Part shown: in pieces, positions 1 through 6,607 of the stretch
Numbering within the stretch: position 1 is the stretch's first letter
Layout: each line of letters begins with the position of its first letter
Assembly (NCBI GenBank): GCA_044508215.1
Contig: JBIQID010000117.1
Location: forward strand, 1-9,837
DNA from: JAEZFI01 sp044508215
GTDB taxonomy: Bacteria > Actinomycetota > Acidimicrobiia > Acidimicrobiales > Microtrichaceae
Direction: 5' to 3'
Length of the DNA stretch: 9,837 bases
Notes under the pieces: generated by a model
Databases searched by the model: none
Told to the model about the DNA's origin: nothing
Seen by the model: the letters and a program-made list of their open reading frames with translations, nothing else
Made by a program: the position numbers and the translations under genes

Positions 1-12
1 AGGGCAACAACC

Positions 13-50
13 CTGTGATCTCGCTGTGGTCATCCTGTGGCCGAGCTGTG
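13..50. repeat. Four CTGTG motifs phased at 11 bp
   Basis: CTGTG occurs at 13-17, 24-28, 35-39 and 46-50, so each copy starts exactly 11 bp after the last. The bases between copies are poorly conserved. The array lies just past the 3' end of the minus-strand acyl-CoA synthetase gene. A fifth CTGTG at 66-70 falls inside that gene and is 20 bp on, out of phase. The spacing is close to one DNA helical turn, which would place the motifs on one face of the helix. Whether it is a binding array or chance is unknown. No gene can be supported in bases 1-61. Confidence 0.45.
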
Positions 51-61
51 CGCAGAGGCGT

Positions 62-1738
62 TCAGCTGTGGACGGACGCGGCCGCCTGCTCCCTGGCCCA
101 GCGGTAGTCGGCCTTCCCCGAGGGGCTCCGCTCGACGCGGTCGACCACCAGCACGTCCTTCGGCACCTTGAAGCCGGCGAGCCGTTCCCGGACGTGTGCC
201 CGCAGCCCCTCGACCAGGTCGCGCCCGGCAGCCACCCCGGCTCCCTCCCGCAGCGACACGATCGCCACGATCTCCTCGCCCCATCGCTCCGACGGCCGGC
301 CGCACACCACCGCGTCGTGCACCGCGGGATGCTCCTTCAGCGCGGTCTCGACCTCCTCGGCGAACACCTTCTCGCCGCCCGTGTTGATCGTCACCGAGTC
401 GCGGCCCAGCAGCACGATGCGGCCGTCCGCGTCGAGGCGGGCCCGGTCGCCGGCGACCGACCACCGGCGCCCGTCGATCACAGGGAACGTGGCGTTCGTC
501 TTGCCCGGGTCGCCGAGGTAGCCCAGCGGCACACGCCCTCCCTGGGCGAGCCAGCCGATCTGGTCGGTGCCCGGATCGAGCACCCGCTCGCGTCGCTCGT
601 CGAGCACCACCGCCGTGGGTCCCGAGTCGAAGCCGCGCTCGGCGTCGTCGGGCGAGCCGGCGCGGCTGATGCCCTGGCGTCCCGACTCGGTGCTGCCCAG
701 CACGTCCACGATCACGACGCCCGCCAGGCGCTCGAGCAGCTCCCGCTTGGTGGCAGGGGAGAGGACGGCACCCCCGGAGAGGAGGTGCCGCAGGGTCGAC
801 GCGTCGTAGGGCCGCCCGTCGGCCACGGCCCGGTCCCACTCCTCGATCAGCGGCCGTGCGAACGGGTCGCCCACGATCAGGAGTGACGTGACCCGCTCAC
901 GTTCCACGCTGCGCCAGATGTCCGCCGGGTCCAGTCGGGTCGGGTCGTCCTGGATCACCACGGTTCCCCCGGACGTCCAGGCGCTGATCGCGTTCCAGTG
1001 CGCGGCACCGTGCATCAGCGGCGGCGCAGGGAGGGCGCGGAGGCTGGCCCCGCGCTCGGCGGCCTGTGCCAGCTCGTCGAGCGACTCGAAGTCGGAGCCG
1101 TCACGTCGCCGGATGCCGAGCGCCGAGACCAAGAAGTCGGCCTGGCGCCACAGCACCCCCTTCGGGAGGCCCGTGGTGCCGCCCGTGTAGCAGAGGTACA
1201 GGTCGTCGGGAGACCACGAGCCGCGGAGCTCGGAGGGCAGGTCGGGCGACGACGCGGCGAGTGCTTCCTCGTAGTCGACCGAGCCGGGGACCGGCGCCAC
1301 CCCGGAACCGTCCTCCACCCGCACGAGCAGCTCGGGCCGGCGATCGCCCAGTGCCGCCGCCAACGTGTTGCCGAAGCAGCCGTGGTACACGACCGCCCGG
1401 GAGGCACTGTCCTCGAGCACGTACCGCAGCTCGTCCGGGCCGTAGCGGTAGTTGAGGTTCACCGCGGCGCACCGGGCCTTCATCGCGCCGAGCATCCCTT
1501 CGAGGTACTCGTTGCCGTTGAAGAGGTAGAGCGCCACGTGGTCCTGGGTGGACTCCCAGCCCCGAGCGTCGCCACGGTCACGTCCGGCCAGGCCAGCCGA
1601 TGCCAGGAGCGACGCCACCCGGCGGGTCCGGTCGCCCACCTCCCCCCACGTCCACCGCCGCCCCCGGAACACCAGGCACTCCCGCTCCGGCACCTTCGCT
1701 TCGATCGCCTCGCAGATGGCGGGAAGGTTCAGCTCCAC
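62..1738 (-). CDS. FadD-type acyl-CoA synthetase (AMP-forming)
   Basis: This 558-residue protein belongs to the ANL adenylating superfamily and resembles actinobacterial FadD enzymes that activate fatty or steroid-derived acids. Such enzymes use ATP and CoA to make acyl-CoA through an acyl-AMP intermediate. Motifs seen are the P-loop YTGGTTGLPKG (about 184-194), the GSTESG motif (about 348-353), the GDRARLD motif (about 430-436), the hinge region with GRDSVTINTGGEKVFAEE (445-462), and the C-terminal PSGKADY (539-545), whose Lys542 is the expected catalytic lysine. LYLFNGNEYLEGMLGA near residue 75 is typical of the group. About 12 extra residues rich in Arg, Asp and Gly precede it, an apparent family-specific insertion. 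I chose the GTG at 1738 because it gives the family-like start V-E-L-N-L-P. A TTG at 1756 would add six residues. Neither start has a clear Shine-Dalgarno sequence. The exact substrate cannot be read from the sequence. The gene diverges from the glycosylase, with no sign of shared function. Confidence 0.9.
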   Translation of the reverse strand: MELNLPAICEAIEAKVPERECLVFRGRRWTWGEVGDRTRRVASLLASAGLAGRDRGDARGWESTQDHVALYLFNGNEYLEGMLGAMKARCAAVNLNYRYGPDELRYVLEDSASRAVVYHGCFGNTLAAALGDRRPELLVRVEDGSGVAPVPGSVDYEEALAASSPDLPSELRGSWSPDDLYLCYTGGTTGLPKGVLWRQADFLVSALGIRRRDGSDFESLDELAQAAERGASLRALPAPPLMHGAAHWNAISAWTSGGTVVIQDDPTRLDPADIWRSVERERVTSLLIVGDPFARPLIEEWDRAVADGRPYDASTLRHLLSGGAVLSPATKRELLERLAGVVIVDVLGSTESGRQGISRAGSPDDAERGFDSGPTAVVLDERRERVLDPGTDQIGWLAQGGRVPLGYLGDPGKTNATFPVIDGRRWSVAGDRARLDADGRIVLLGRDSVTINTGGEKVFAEEVETALKEHPAVHDAVVCGRPSERWGEEIVAIVSLREGAGVAAGRDLVEGLRAHVRERLAGFKVPKDVLVVDRVERSPSGKADYRWAREQAAASVHS

Positions 1739-1787
1739 GGTGTGGCAGGCTGGCAAACGTGGCCCGGACCTTCAATTCCTCGCCTGG

Positions 1788-2414
1788 ATGAGGCAGCGAG
1801 CCGCACTCGCGGCGGCCCAGCAGCGCCTCGCCGGAGTCGATCCCGTGCTGGACCAGCTGGTGGAGCGATACGGCCCTGCCCAGCTGCGGTCGCCCACCCC
1901 GGCAGGCCACCGGTTCGAGACGCTGGCCAGAGCCATCGCATACCAGCAGCTGAACGGCGTTGCCGCGGCGACGATCTGGGGCCGGACCGTCGAGTCGCTC
2001 GGGGGAGAGGTGACCCCCGAAGCCGTGCTCGCCCACGCGCCCGAGCAGCTGCGCGCCTGCGGGCTGTCCGCTGCGAAGACAGCTTCCCTCGTGGACCTCG
2101 CCACTCGCACTGCGCTGGGTGAGCTGCCGCTCGCCACGATCGGTCGGCTGTCCGACGAAGAGGTCATCGACGTCCTCGTGACCGTGCGCGGGATCGGCCG
2201 CTGGACGGCACAGATGTTCCTGATGTCGTCGCTCGGGCGCCTCGACGTGTGGCCGACGGGGGACTACGGGGTCCGCAACGGCTACGGCCGGGCCTGGGGG
2301 CTCCCCGAGATGCCGACGGAGAAGGAGCTGGGGCCCCTCGGCGACCGCTTCGCCGGAGGCCGGTCGCTGGTCGCGTGGTACTGCTGGAGGGTCGTCGACA
2401 CCCTCGAGCCCTGA
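1788..2414 (+). CDS. AlkA-like DNA-3-methyladenine glycosylase (HhH-GPD family)
   Basis: This 208-residue protein is a base-excision repair glycosylase of the HhH-GPD superfamily. Such enzymes flip out alkylated purines and cut the N-glycosidic bond. The substrate-pocket region AIAYQQLNG is at about 49-57. A helix-hairpin-helix with VRGIGRWTA is at 133-141. The catalytic aspartate expected for AlkA is Asp159 in the PTGDYGVRNG stretch. The protein is shorter than E. coli AlkA (about 280 residues) and lacks its N-terminal domain, as is common in the compact members of the family. The ATG at 1788 is preferred. The reading frame is open upstream to 1548, but that extension is Arg/Pro/Ser-rich, lies opposite the acyl-CoA synthetase gene and looks like antisense shadow. 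No Shine-Dalgarno sequence is visible, so the start is moderately uncertain. A single GTG alternative at 1740 would overlap the neighbour's start. Confidence 0.88.
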   Translation: MRQRAALAAAQQRLAGVDPVLDQLVERYGPAQLRSPTPAGHRFETLARAIAYQQLNGVAAATIWGRTVESLGGEVTPEAVLAHAPEQLRACGLSAAKTASLVDLATRTALGELPLATIGRLSDEEVIDVLVTVRGIGRWTAQMFLMSSLGRLDVWPTGDYGVRNGYGRAWGLPEMPTEKELGPLGDRFAGGRSLVAWYCWRVVDTLEP

Positions 2415-2460
2415 CGAACCGAGTCCCCGACGAACCGAGTCCCCGACGAGCAGCGTCCCC
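2413..2460 (+). repeat. Three tandem copies of a 16-bp unit over the glycosylase stop
   Basis: The unit GACGAACCGAGTCCCC occurs perfectly at 2413-2428 and 2429-2444. A third copy at 2445-2460 matches 13 of 16 bases. The first two bases of copy one are the last two bases of the glycosylase TGA. The array fills the first half of the 105-bp space between the convergent glycosylase and DUF4436 genes. The rest of that space, to 2519, holds a 9-bp direct repeat CGGCGCAGG (2460-2468 and 2478-2486) and a weak hairpin at 2497-2510, but no gene. The array probably arose by slippage. It is not an obvious terminator. Confidence 0.8.
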
Positions 2461-2519
2461 GGCGCAGGCAAACGTCTCGGCGCAGGGAAGCCCTCCGAGC
2501 GGCCTCGCTCAGGAGTTGG

Positions 2520-3455
2520 TCACTCGGCCTCGACCACCGGCACCTGGCCGGTCCGGTGCCCGGCGGACTCCGCCGCGCGGGCTGCCTCCCTCATGGCGTG
2601 CCGCTGCCGCCGGAACCAGACCGCGAGGAACACCACCAGCACGGCCCCGGTGACGGCGACCGACCAGTAGAAGGCACCCCAGTCGATCAGCGAACCGAAC
2701 GGCGGTGAGCCGGGGAGGCCGCTGCGCAGGTTGGGGAGGGCGAAGAGGACGCCGGCGAGGTAGCCCCACGACCACATCGGGACGGCCTGCCCGTGCGCCA
2801 GCACCAGCCAACCCACCCCGAGCGCGCCCGCGGCGAGCGCCCAGAACAGGGCGGTCAGCGTGCCGCTCCAGAGGAGCACAGCGCCGTTGCGGTTGAAGCT
2901 CGCCGTGAACTCCACCCCTTCCGTCTGGGCGGACCGCGGGCTCGTCTCCGAGGTGGCCCGGAAGTCGTTCAGGTTGGCGGAGACCTGCAGCACGACCGGG
3001 ATGGCGTTCCCGTCGTCGTCGCCCACCGCGATGATCAGCTGCGTGCGGTAGCGGTCGAAGGGGTAGCGGGTGACCCTCGAGCCGGTGAGCGGCACGCTCA
3101 GCGACACCGGCTGCATCGACGTGTCCGCCTCGAAGAGCACCGAGCTGTTCGACTCGGCCCCGAAGACCAGCATCCGGAGGTCCTCCCGCGGCCCGGTCGG
3201 GCCGGCGATGTCGCCCTCCAGCGCGAACGAGAGGTTGAGCGTGACGCGTCCGGTCGCCGCATCGAGGTTCCGGAACACGCCACGGACGTGCACGGCCTCC
3301 TCGGGGTCCGCCACCGGACGGCTGAGGAGCACGTCGTCCGGCTGTCCGGGGACGATGACGAAGGAGATGGCGGCGGCCACCGGCGGCGCGATGGCGAGGA
3401 AGACGATCAGCCAGCGAGCGCGCCGGCGACGTCGCTCGTTCCAGGCAGCGGTCAT
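2520..3455 (-). CDS. DUF4436 family membrane protein
   Basis: This 311-residue protein has no known biochemical function. The layout fits the DUF4436 family, found mostly in Actinomycetota. It has an Arg-rich N-terminus, TM1 at about 15-35, an extracytoplasmic beta-rich domain of about 160 residues, and three C-terminal helices at about 198-220, 226-243 and 258-280. Family-like signatures are YPFDRY at 131-136 and the segment between TM3 and TM4, FALPNLRSGLPGSPPFGSL (238-256). The cytoplasmic tail (281-311) is charged. The ATG at 3455 is the first start in frame. It lies 37 bp after the transporter ATPase stop on the same strand, so co-transcription is possible. However, a hairpin and a TACGGT box directly in front of the start argue for its own leaderless transcript. 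Nothing links it to transport except position. Confidence 0.85.
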   Translation of the reverse strand: MTAAWNERRRRRARWLIVFLAIAPPVAAAISFVIVPGQPDDVLLSRPVADPEEAVHVRGVFRNLDAATGRVTLNLSFALEGDIAGPTGPREDLRMLVFGAESNSSVLFEADTSMQPVSLSVPLTGSRVTRYPFDRYRTQLIIAVGDDDGNAIPVVLQVSANLNDFRATSETSPRSAQTEGVEFTASFNRNGAVLLWSGTLTALFWALAAGALGVGWLVLAHGQAVPMWSWGYLAGVLFALPNLRSGLPGSPPFGSLIDWGAFYWSVAVTGAVLVVFLAVWFRRQRHAMREAARAAESAGHRTGQVPVVEAE

Positions 3456-3461
3456 GCTTCG

Positions 3462-3467
3462 ACCGTA
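3462..3467 (-). promoter_or_regulatory. Candidate -10 element for a leaderless DUF4436 transcript
   Basis: On the minus strand TACGGT (3467-3462) is followed by six bases and then the ATG of the DUF4436 gene at 3455. TANNNT about seven bases ahead of a start codon is the known arrangement of actinobacterial leaderless transcripts, where the start codon is +1. No convincing -35 box is seen 17-18 bp upstream, where the hairpin at 3468-3487 lies. There is also no good Shine-Dalgarno sequence, which agrees with a leaderless mRNA. Confidence 0.5.
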
Positions 3468-3487
3468 GGGCGCAGCGGGGTGCGCCC
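3468..3487 (-). terminator. Hairpin after the ABC importer operon
   Basis: A perfect 7-bp stem (GGGCGCA with TGCGCCC, 3468-3474 and 3481-3487) closes a 6-base loop, five bases past the TGA of the last importer gene. No U-tract follows on the minus strand, so it is not a classical intrinsic terminator. GC-only hairpins of this kind are often proposed as terminators in high-GC actinobacteria. It may only slow the polymerase or protect the mRNA end. Confidence 0.4.
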
Positions 3488-3492
3488 AGCCG

Positions 3493-4524
3493 TCACGGGG
3501 TGTGCGAGGAGACCAGGGTCGGAGCGGCCACGGGCTGCTCGAGCGGGAAGTGGCACGCCACGTGGTGGTCGTCGCCCACCGCCTGCATCTGGGGCTCGGC
3601 CATGGAACAGATCTCCTGCGCCAGCGGACAGCGGGTGCGGAAGCGGCAGCCGCTCGGCGGGTCGAGCGGCGACGGCAGCTCGCCCGACAGGCGGAACTCG
3701 TTCGTCACCGGCACCTCGGGGTCGGGCATCGGGATCGAGCTGATGAGCGCCCTCGTGTAGGGGTGCGCCGGGTGCTCGAAGAGGCGGTCGGGCGGCCCGA
3801 TCTCGCACAGCTTCCCGAGGTACATCACCGCCACCCGGTCGCTCACGTTCTTGACCACCGCCAGGTCGTGGGCGATGAAGACGAGCGTCAGCCCGTAGCG
3901 CTCCTTCATGTCCTCGAGCAGGTTCAGGATCTGGGCCTGGACCGAGACGTCGAGGGCCGAGACGGGCTCGTCGCAGATGATCACCTTGGGGTCGGTCACC
4001 ACGGCGCGAGCGATGGAGATCCGCTGGCACTGACCGCCCGAGTACTCGTGCGGACGGCGGACCTTCGCCATCTCGGGGTCGATGCCCACCGCCTCGAGCA
4101 GCTCGCGGACCTTCCGCTCCTGCTCGGCGGGCGACCCTCGCTTCCAGATGCGGAGCGGCTCGGCGACGATGTCGTGGACCGTGCGGCGCGGGTTGAGCGA
4201 CGAGATCGGGTCCTGGAAGATCATCTGCATCCGAGGACGGAGCCGGCGGAGCGACTCGCCTCGGAGCGCGGTGAGCTCGACGTCGTCGAACGCCACCCGC
4301 CCCGACGTGGGCGGCGGCAGCTGCATCATCGCCTTGCCGGTGGTCGACTTGCCGCACCCCGACTCGCCGACGAGCCCGAGCGTCTCCCCTTCGGCGATGT
4401 CGAAGCTGACGTTCGAGACGGCGCGGACCTTGTCGCGGGTGCCCTTCACGGGGAACTCGACGACGAGGTTCTCGACGGTGAGGAGAGTGCCCTGCCGCAG
4501 GTGTGCGGTCCCGCTGCCGGCCAT
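3493..4524 (-). CDS. Opp/Dpp-type ABC importer ATPase, F subunit (OppF/DppF-like)
   Basis: This 343-residue cytoplasmic ATPase should pair with the upstream ATPase to power peptide-type uptake. Visible motifs are Walker A GESGCGKST (53-61), the Q-loop Q104 in MIFQDP, the signature YSGGQCQR (161-168), Walker B VIICDE (181-186) with the D-loop SALD, and the switch His219. The peptide-importer C-terminal domain begins near HPAHPYTRAL (251-260). It carries four cysteines, C293, C299, C306 and C324, matching the motif that binds an iron-sulphur cluster in some DppD/OppD-type proteins. The signature has Cys166 where Arg is commonest. The ATG at 4524 shares its A with the upstream TGA (TGATG), and AGGAG lies eight bases before it, so coupled translation is expected. 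It is the last gene of the importer operon. Dipeptide, oligopeptide or other ligand specificity cannot be told from the ATPase. Confidence 0.93.
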   Translation of the reverse strand: MAGSGTAHLRQGTLLTVENLVVEFPVKGTRDKVRAVSNVSFDIAEGETLGLVGESGCGKSTTGKAMMQLPPPTSGRVAFDDVELTALRGESLRRLRPRMQMIFQDPISSLNPRRTVHDIVAEPLRIWKRGSPAEQERKVRELLEAVGIDPEMAKVRRPHEYSGGQCQRISIARAVVTDPKVIICDEPVSALDVSVQAQILNLLEDMKERYGLTLVFIAHDLAVVKNVSDRVAVMYLGKLCEIGPPDRLFEHPAHPYTRALISSIPMPDPEVPVTNEFRLSGELPSPLDPPSGCRFRTRCPLAQEICSMAEPQMQAVGDDHHVACHFPLEQPVAAPTLVSSHTP

Positions 4525-5588
4525 CAGGCGTGCTCCTGCTCGACGAGCTCACCGGTGAGCTCCTCGGCCGACGCGTCGACCGGATGGTGGCATGCGAAGA
4601 GGTGGTTCGGGTCCTCGCCCGTGGGTGTGAGCTCGGGCCGCACCTCGTGGCAGATGTCGGTGGCGTAACGGCACCGGGGAGCGAACGGGCAGCCCGTCGG
4701 GGGGTTCACCAGGTCGGGCGGTCGCCCGGCGATCGCGTCCAGACGGGTGTGGCTCGGATAGTCGATCTTCGGGATCGAACGCAGCAGCGCCTCCGTGTAG
4801 GGGTGCTGCACGTGGGCGAAGAGGGAGCGGGTGGGCGCCTGCTCCACGATCCGTCCGGCGTACATCACAGCGATCTCGTCCGCCCGCCCGGCGACCACGC
4901 CGAGGTCGTGCGTCACGAGGATCATGCCCATGAACCGGTCGCGCTGCTGGTCCTCGAGGAGGTCGAGGATCTGCGCCTGCACGGTCACGTCGAGCGCTGT
5001 CGTGGGCTCGTCCGCGAACAACAGCTTGGGGCCGCAGGCGAGGGCCATCGCGATGACGATCCGCTGCCGCATGCCACCCGAGAGGCGGCCCGGGTACTCC
5101 TTGAACCGGCGCTCGGGTGCAGGGATGCGGACCGCGGCGAGGAGGCCGATCGCGGTCTCCTTGGCGGTCTGCTTGTCCATGCCCAGCCGCGTGCGGAGGC
5201 CCTCCGTGAGCTGGTTGCCGATCCGCATCACCGGGTTCAGCGAGGTCATGGGGTCCTGGAACACCATCGCCATCTCGGTGCCCCACAGCTCGCGGTACTG
5301 CTTCTGGCCGTACTCGCTGATGTCGGTGCCGTCGTAGACGATGCGCCCCACCTTGGTCACGCCGCTGCGGGGCAGGAGGCCCATGATCGCCTTCGAGGTC
5401 ACCGACTTCCCCGAGCCGGACTCGCCCACGATGCCGAGCGTCTTCCCGCGCTGGAGGCTGAGGTCCACGCCGTTGACCGCGTGCACCCGGCCCCTCGGCG
5501 TGTCGAACGCCACGCCGAGGCCCTCCACCCGGAGCAGCTCGCCACCCACGGGGGAGATGTGGGCCTGTCGCTCTGCGGGGTCGGTCAC
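4524..5588 (-). CDS. Opp/Dpp-type ABC importer ATPase, D subunit (OppD/DppD-like)
   Basis: This 354-residue protein is the partner ATPase of the importer. Motifs in order are Walker A GESGSGKS (55-62), the Q-loop Q111 in VFQDPMTSLNP, the canonical signature LSGGMRQR (169-176), Walker B LLFADE (189-194) followed by TTALD, and the switch His227. The oligopeptide-transporter C-terminal extension starts around QHPYTEALL (261-269). It contains four cysteines, C300, C306, C313 and C333, spaced as in the iron-sulphur motif of the family. The start is the GTG at 5588, which overlaps the permease stop by four bases (GTGA). GGAG sits about eight bases before it. Position, length and motifs all fit the D subunit. 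The substrate is set by the binding protein, not by this subunit. Confidence 0.93.
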   Translation of the reverse strand: MTDPAERQAHISPVGGELLRVEGLGVAFDTPRGRVHAVNGVDLSLQRGKTLGIVGESGSGKSVTSKAIMGLLPRSGVTKVGRIVYDGTDISEYGQKQYRELWGTEMAMVFQDPMTSLNPVMRIGNQLTEGLRTRLGMDKQTAKETAIGLLAAVRIPAPERRFKEYPGRLSGGMRQRIVIAMALACGPKLLFADEPTTALDVTVQAQILDLLEDQQRDRFMGMILVTHDLGVVAGRADEIAVMYAGRIVEQAPTRSLFAHVQHPYTEALLRSIPKIDYPSHTRLDAIAGRPPDLVNPPTGCPFAPRCRYATDICHEVRPELTPTGEDPNHLFACHHPVDASAEELTGELVEQEHA

Positions 5589-6607
5589 AGCGCACTCTCC
5601 CTCACGTCGAACTTCTGGCGCAGCGCGTCACCCAGGAAGTTGAGCGCGCACACGGTGATCACGATCACGACGCCCGGCACGAACACCAGGTGCGGGTACT
5701 GCCGGAAGTTCGCGCCGCCCGCAGCCACCACGCGCCCCCACGACATGGTGTCGCCCGGGACCCCCAGCCCCAGGATGGCGAGGCTGGCCTCCGCCACGAT
5801 CACGATGCCGACGCTGAGCATGGCGATCGACATCATCGCCGGAGCGACGTTGGGCAGCACGTCGCGGAAGATGATCCGCGACGGCTTGGCGCCGAGCGCC
5901 CGGGCTGCGGTCACGAACTCGCGCTCGGCCCAGGTGAGGGTGGCGGCGCGTGCGATCCGTCCGAGGATCGGGACCGCCACGATCGCGAGGGCCAGGATGA
6001 TCCCCGGCACGCGGCGGGAGGCGCCGCTCGGGTCGTCGGGTGGGGAGAAGAAGGTCACCACCAACAGCGCCAGGATCAGCGCAGGGAACGCGAGCATCGC
6101 GTCGAAGATGCCCGTGATCACGATGTCGAGCTTGCGGCTGAAGTAGCCGCTGACCAGCCCGAGCAGCCCGCCCACGATCGTCGCGGAGAGGATCGACAGG
6201 ACGGCGATCAGGAGGGTCACGCGGGTGCCGAGCACCGTCTGGGAGAAGGTGTCCCGGCCAGAGGAGTCCACCCCGAAGAGGTGCGTGAACTCGCCCGAGC
6301 CCTCGCCCCGCTGCTGGGCGCTCTTCGCCGCCAGGTCGCGGCAGTCGAGCGGGTCGTAGAGGGGGAGGCCGTCGCCGGTTCCGCATCCCTCCACGACCCG
6401 GCCCCGGTCGTTGATCACCGGGTCGGCCGTGAACATGGGGGCGAAGACGGCGACCAGGACCAAGAAGATCAGCCAGCCGGCGCAGATCCAGCCGCCCACG
6501 CCCAGCTTGCGCCTGTTCGGCGAGGTCGGGCCGTCCTCCACCGCTGCGGCGAGCTCCTGCGAGGACGGCGTGACCAGCTGGTCCGGAGCCGTGTCGGTCT
6601 CAGGCAT
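5585..6607 (-). CDS. Opp/Dpp-type ABC importer permease, C subunit (OppC/DppC-like)
   Basis: This 340-residue inner-membrane permease forms half of the channel. It has a hydrophilic N-terminal tail of about 35 residues (typical of the C subunit), TM1 at about 38-58, and five more helices at roughly 128-152, 163-187, 200-216, 258-282 and 306-328. FGVDSSGRD (111-119) corresponds to the conserved G-T-D-x-x-G-R-D block before TM2. The cytoplasmic EAA loop, which docks on the ATPases, is at 228-253 (EFVTAARALGA, ending in VLPN). Oddly, the external loop between TM1 and that block is long (about 62-108) and carries Cys75 and Cys89, which could form a disulfide outside the cell. The ATG at 6607 overlaps the upstream permease by eight bases, and GAGG lies seven bases before it. 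Confidence 0.92.
   Translation of the reverse strand: MPETDTAPDQLVTPSSQELAAAVEDGPTSPNRRKLGVGGWICAGWLIFLVLVAVFAPMFTADPVINDRGRVVEGCGTGDGLPLYDPLDCRDLAAKSAQQRGEGSGEFTHLFGVDSSGRDTFSQTVLGTRVTLLIAVLSILSATIVGGLLGLVSGYFSRKLDIVITGIFDAMLAFPALILALLVVTFFSPPDDPSGASRRVPGIILALAIVAVPILGRIARAATLTWAEREFVTAARALGAKPSRIIFRDVLPNVAPAMMSIAMLSVGIVIVAEASLAILGLGVPGDTMSWGRVVAAGGANFRQYPHLVFVPGVVIVITVCALNFLGDALRQKFDVRESAL

Noticed and set aside
1..14. Short inverted repeat AGGG-6-CCCT at the window edge
   Set aside because: Four base pairs only, cut by the window edge, and could be chance.
1548..1787. N-terminal extension of the glycosylase upstream of 1788
   Set aside because: It is Ser/Arg/Pro-rich and lies antisense to the acyl-CoA synthetase. 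The family-like sequence begins after the ATG at 1788.
998..2122. Plus-strand open frame of 374 codons across the acyl-CoA synthetase and glycosylase
   Set aside because: It covers two real genes in other frames and shows no family motif.
2497..2510. GAGCG/CGCTC hairpin between the convergent genes as a two-way terminator
   Set aside because: A 5-bp stem with a 4-base loop and no T-tract on either side is too weak to call.
4503..6146. Plus-strand open frame of 547 codons opposite the importer ATPase and permease genes
   Set aside because: It is antisense to two well-supported genes, rich in Arg/His/Val/Glu, and has no recognisable domain. Long antisense frames are expected at this GC content.
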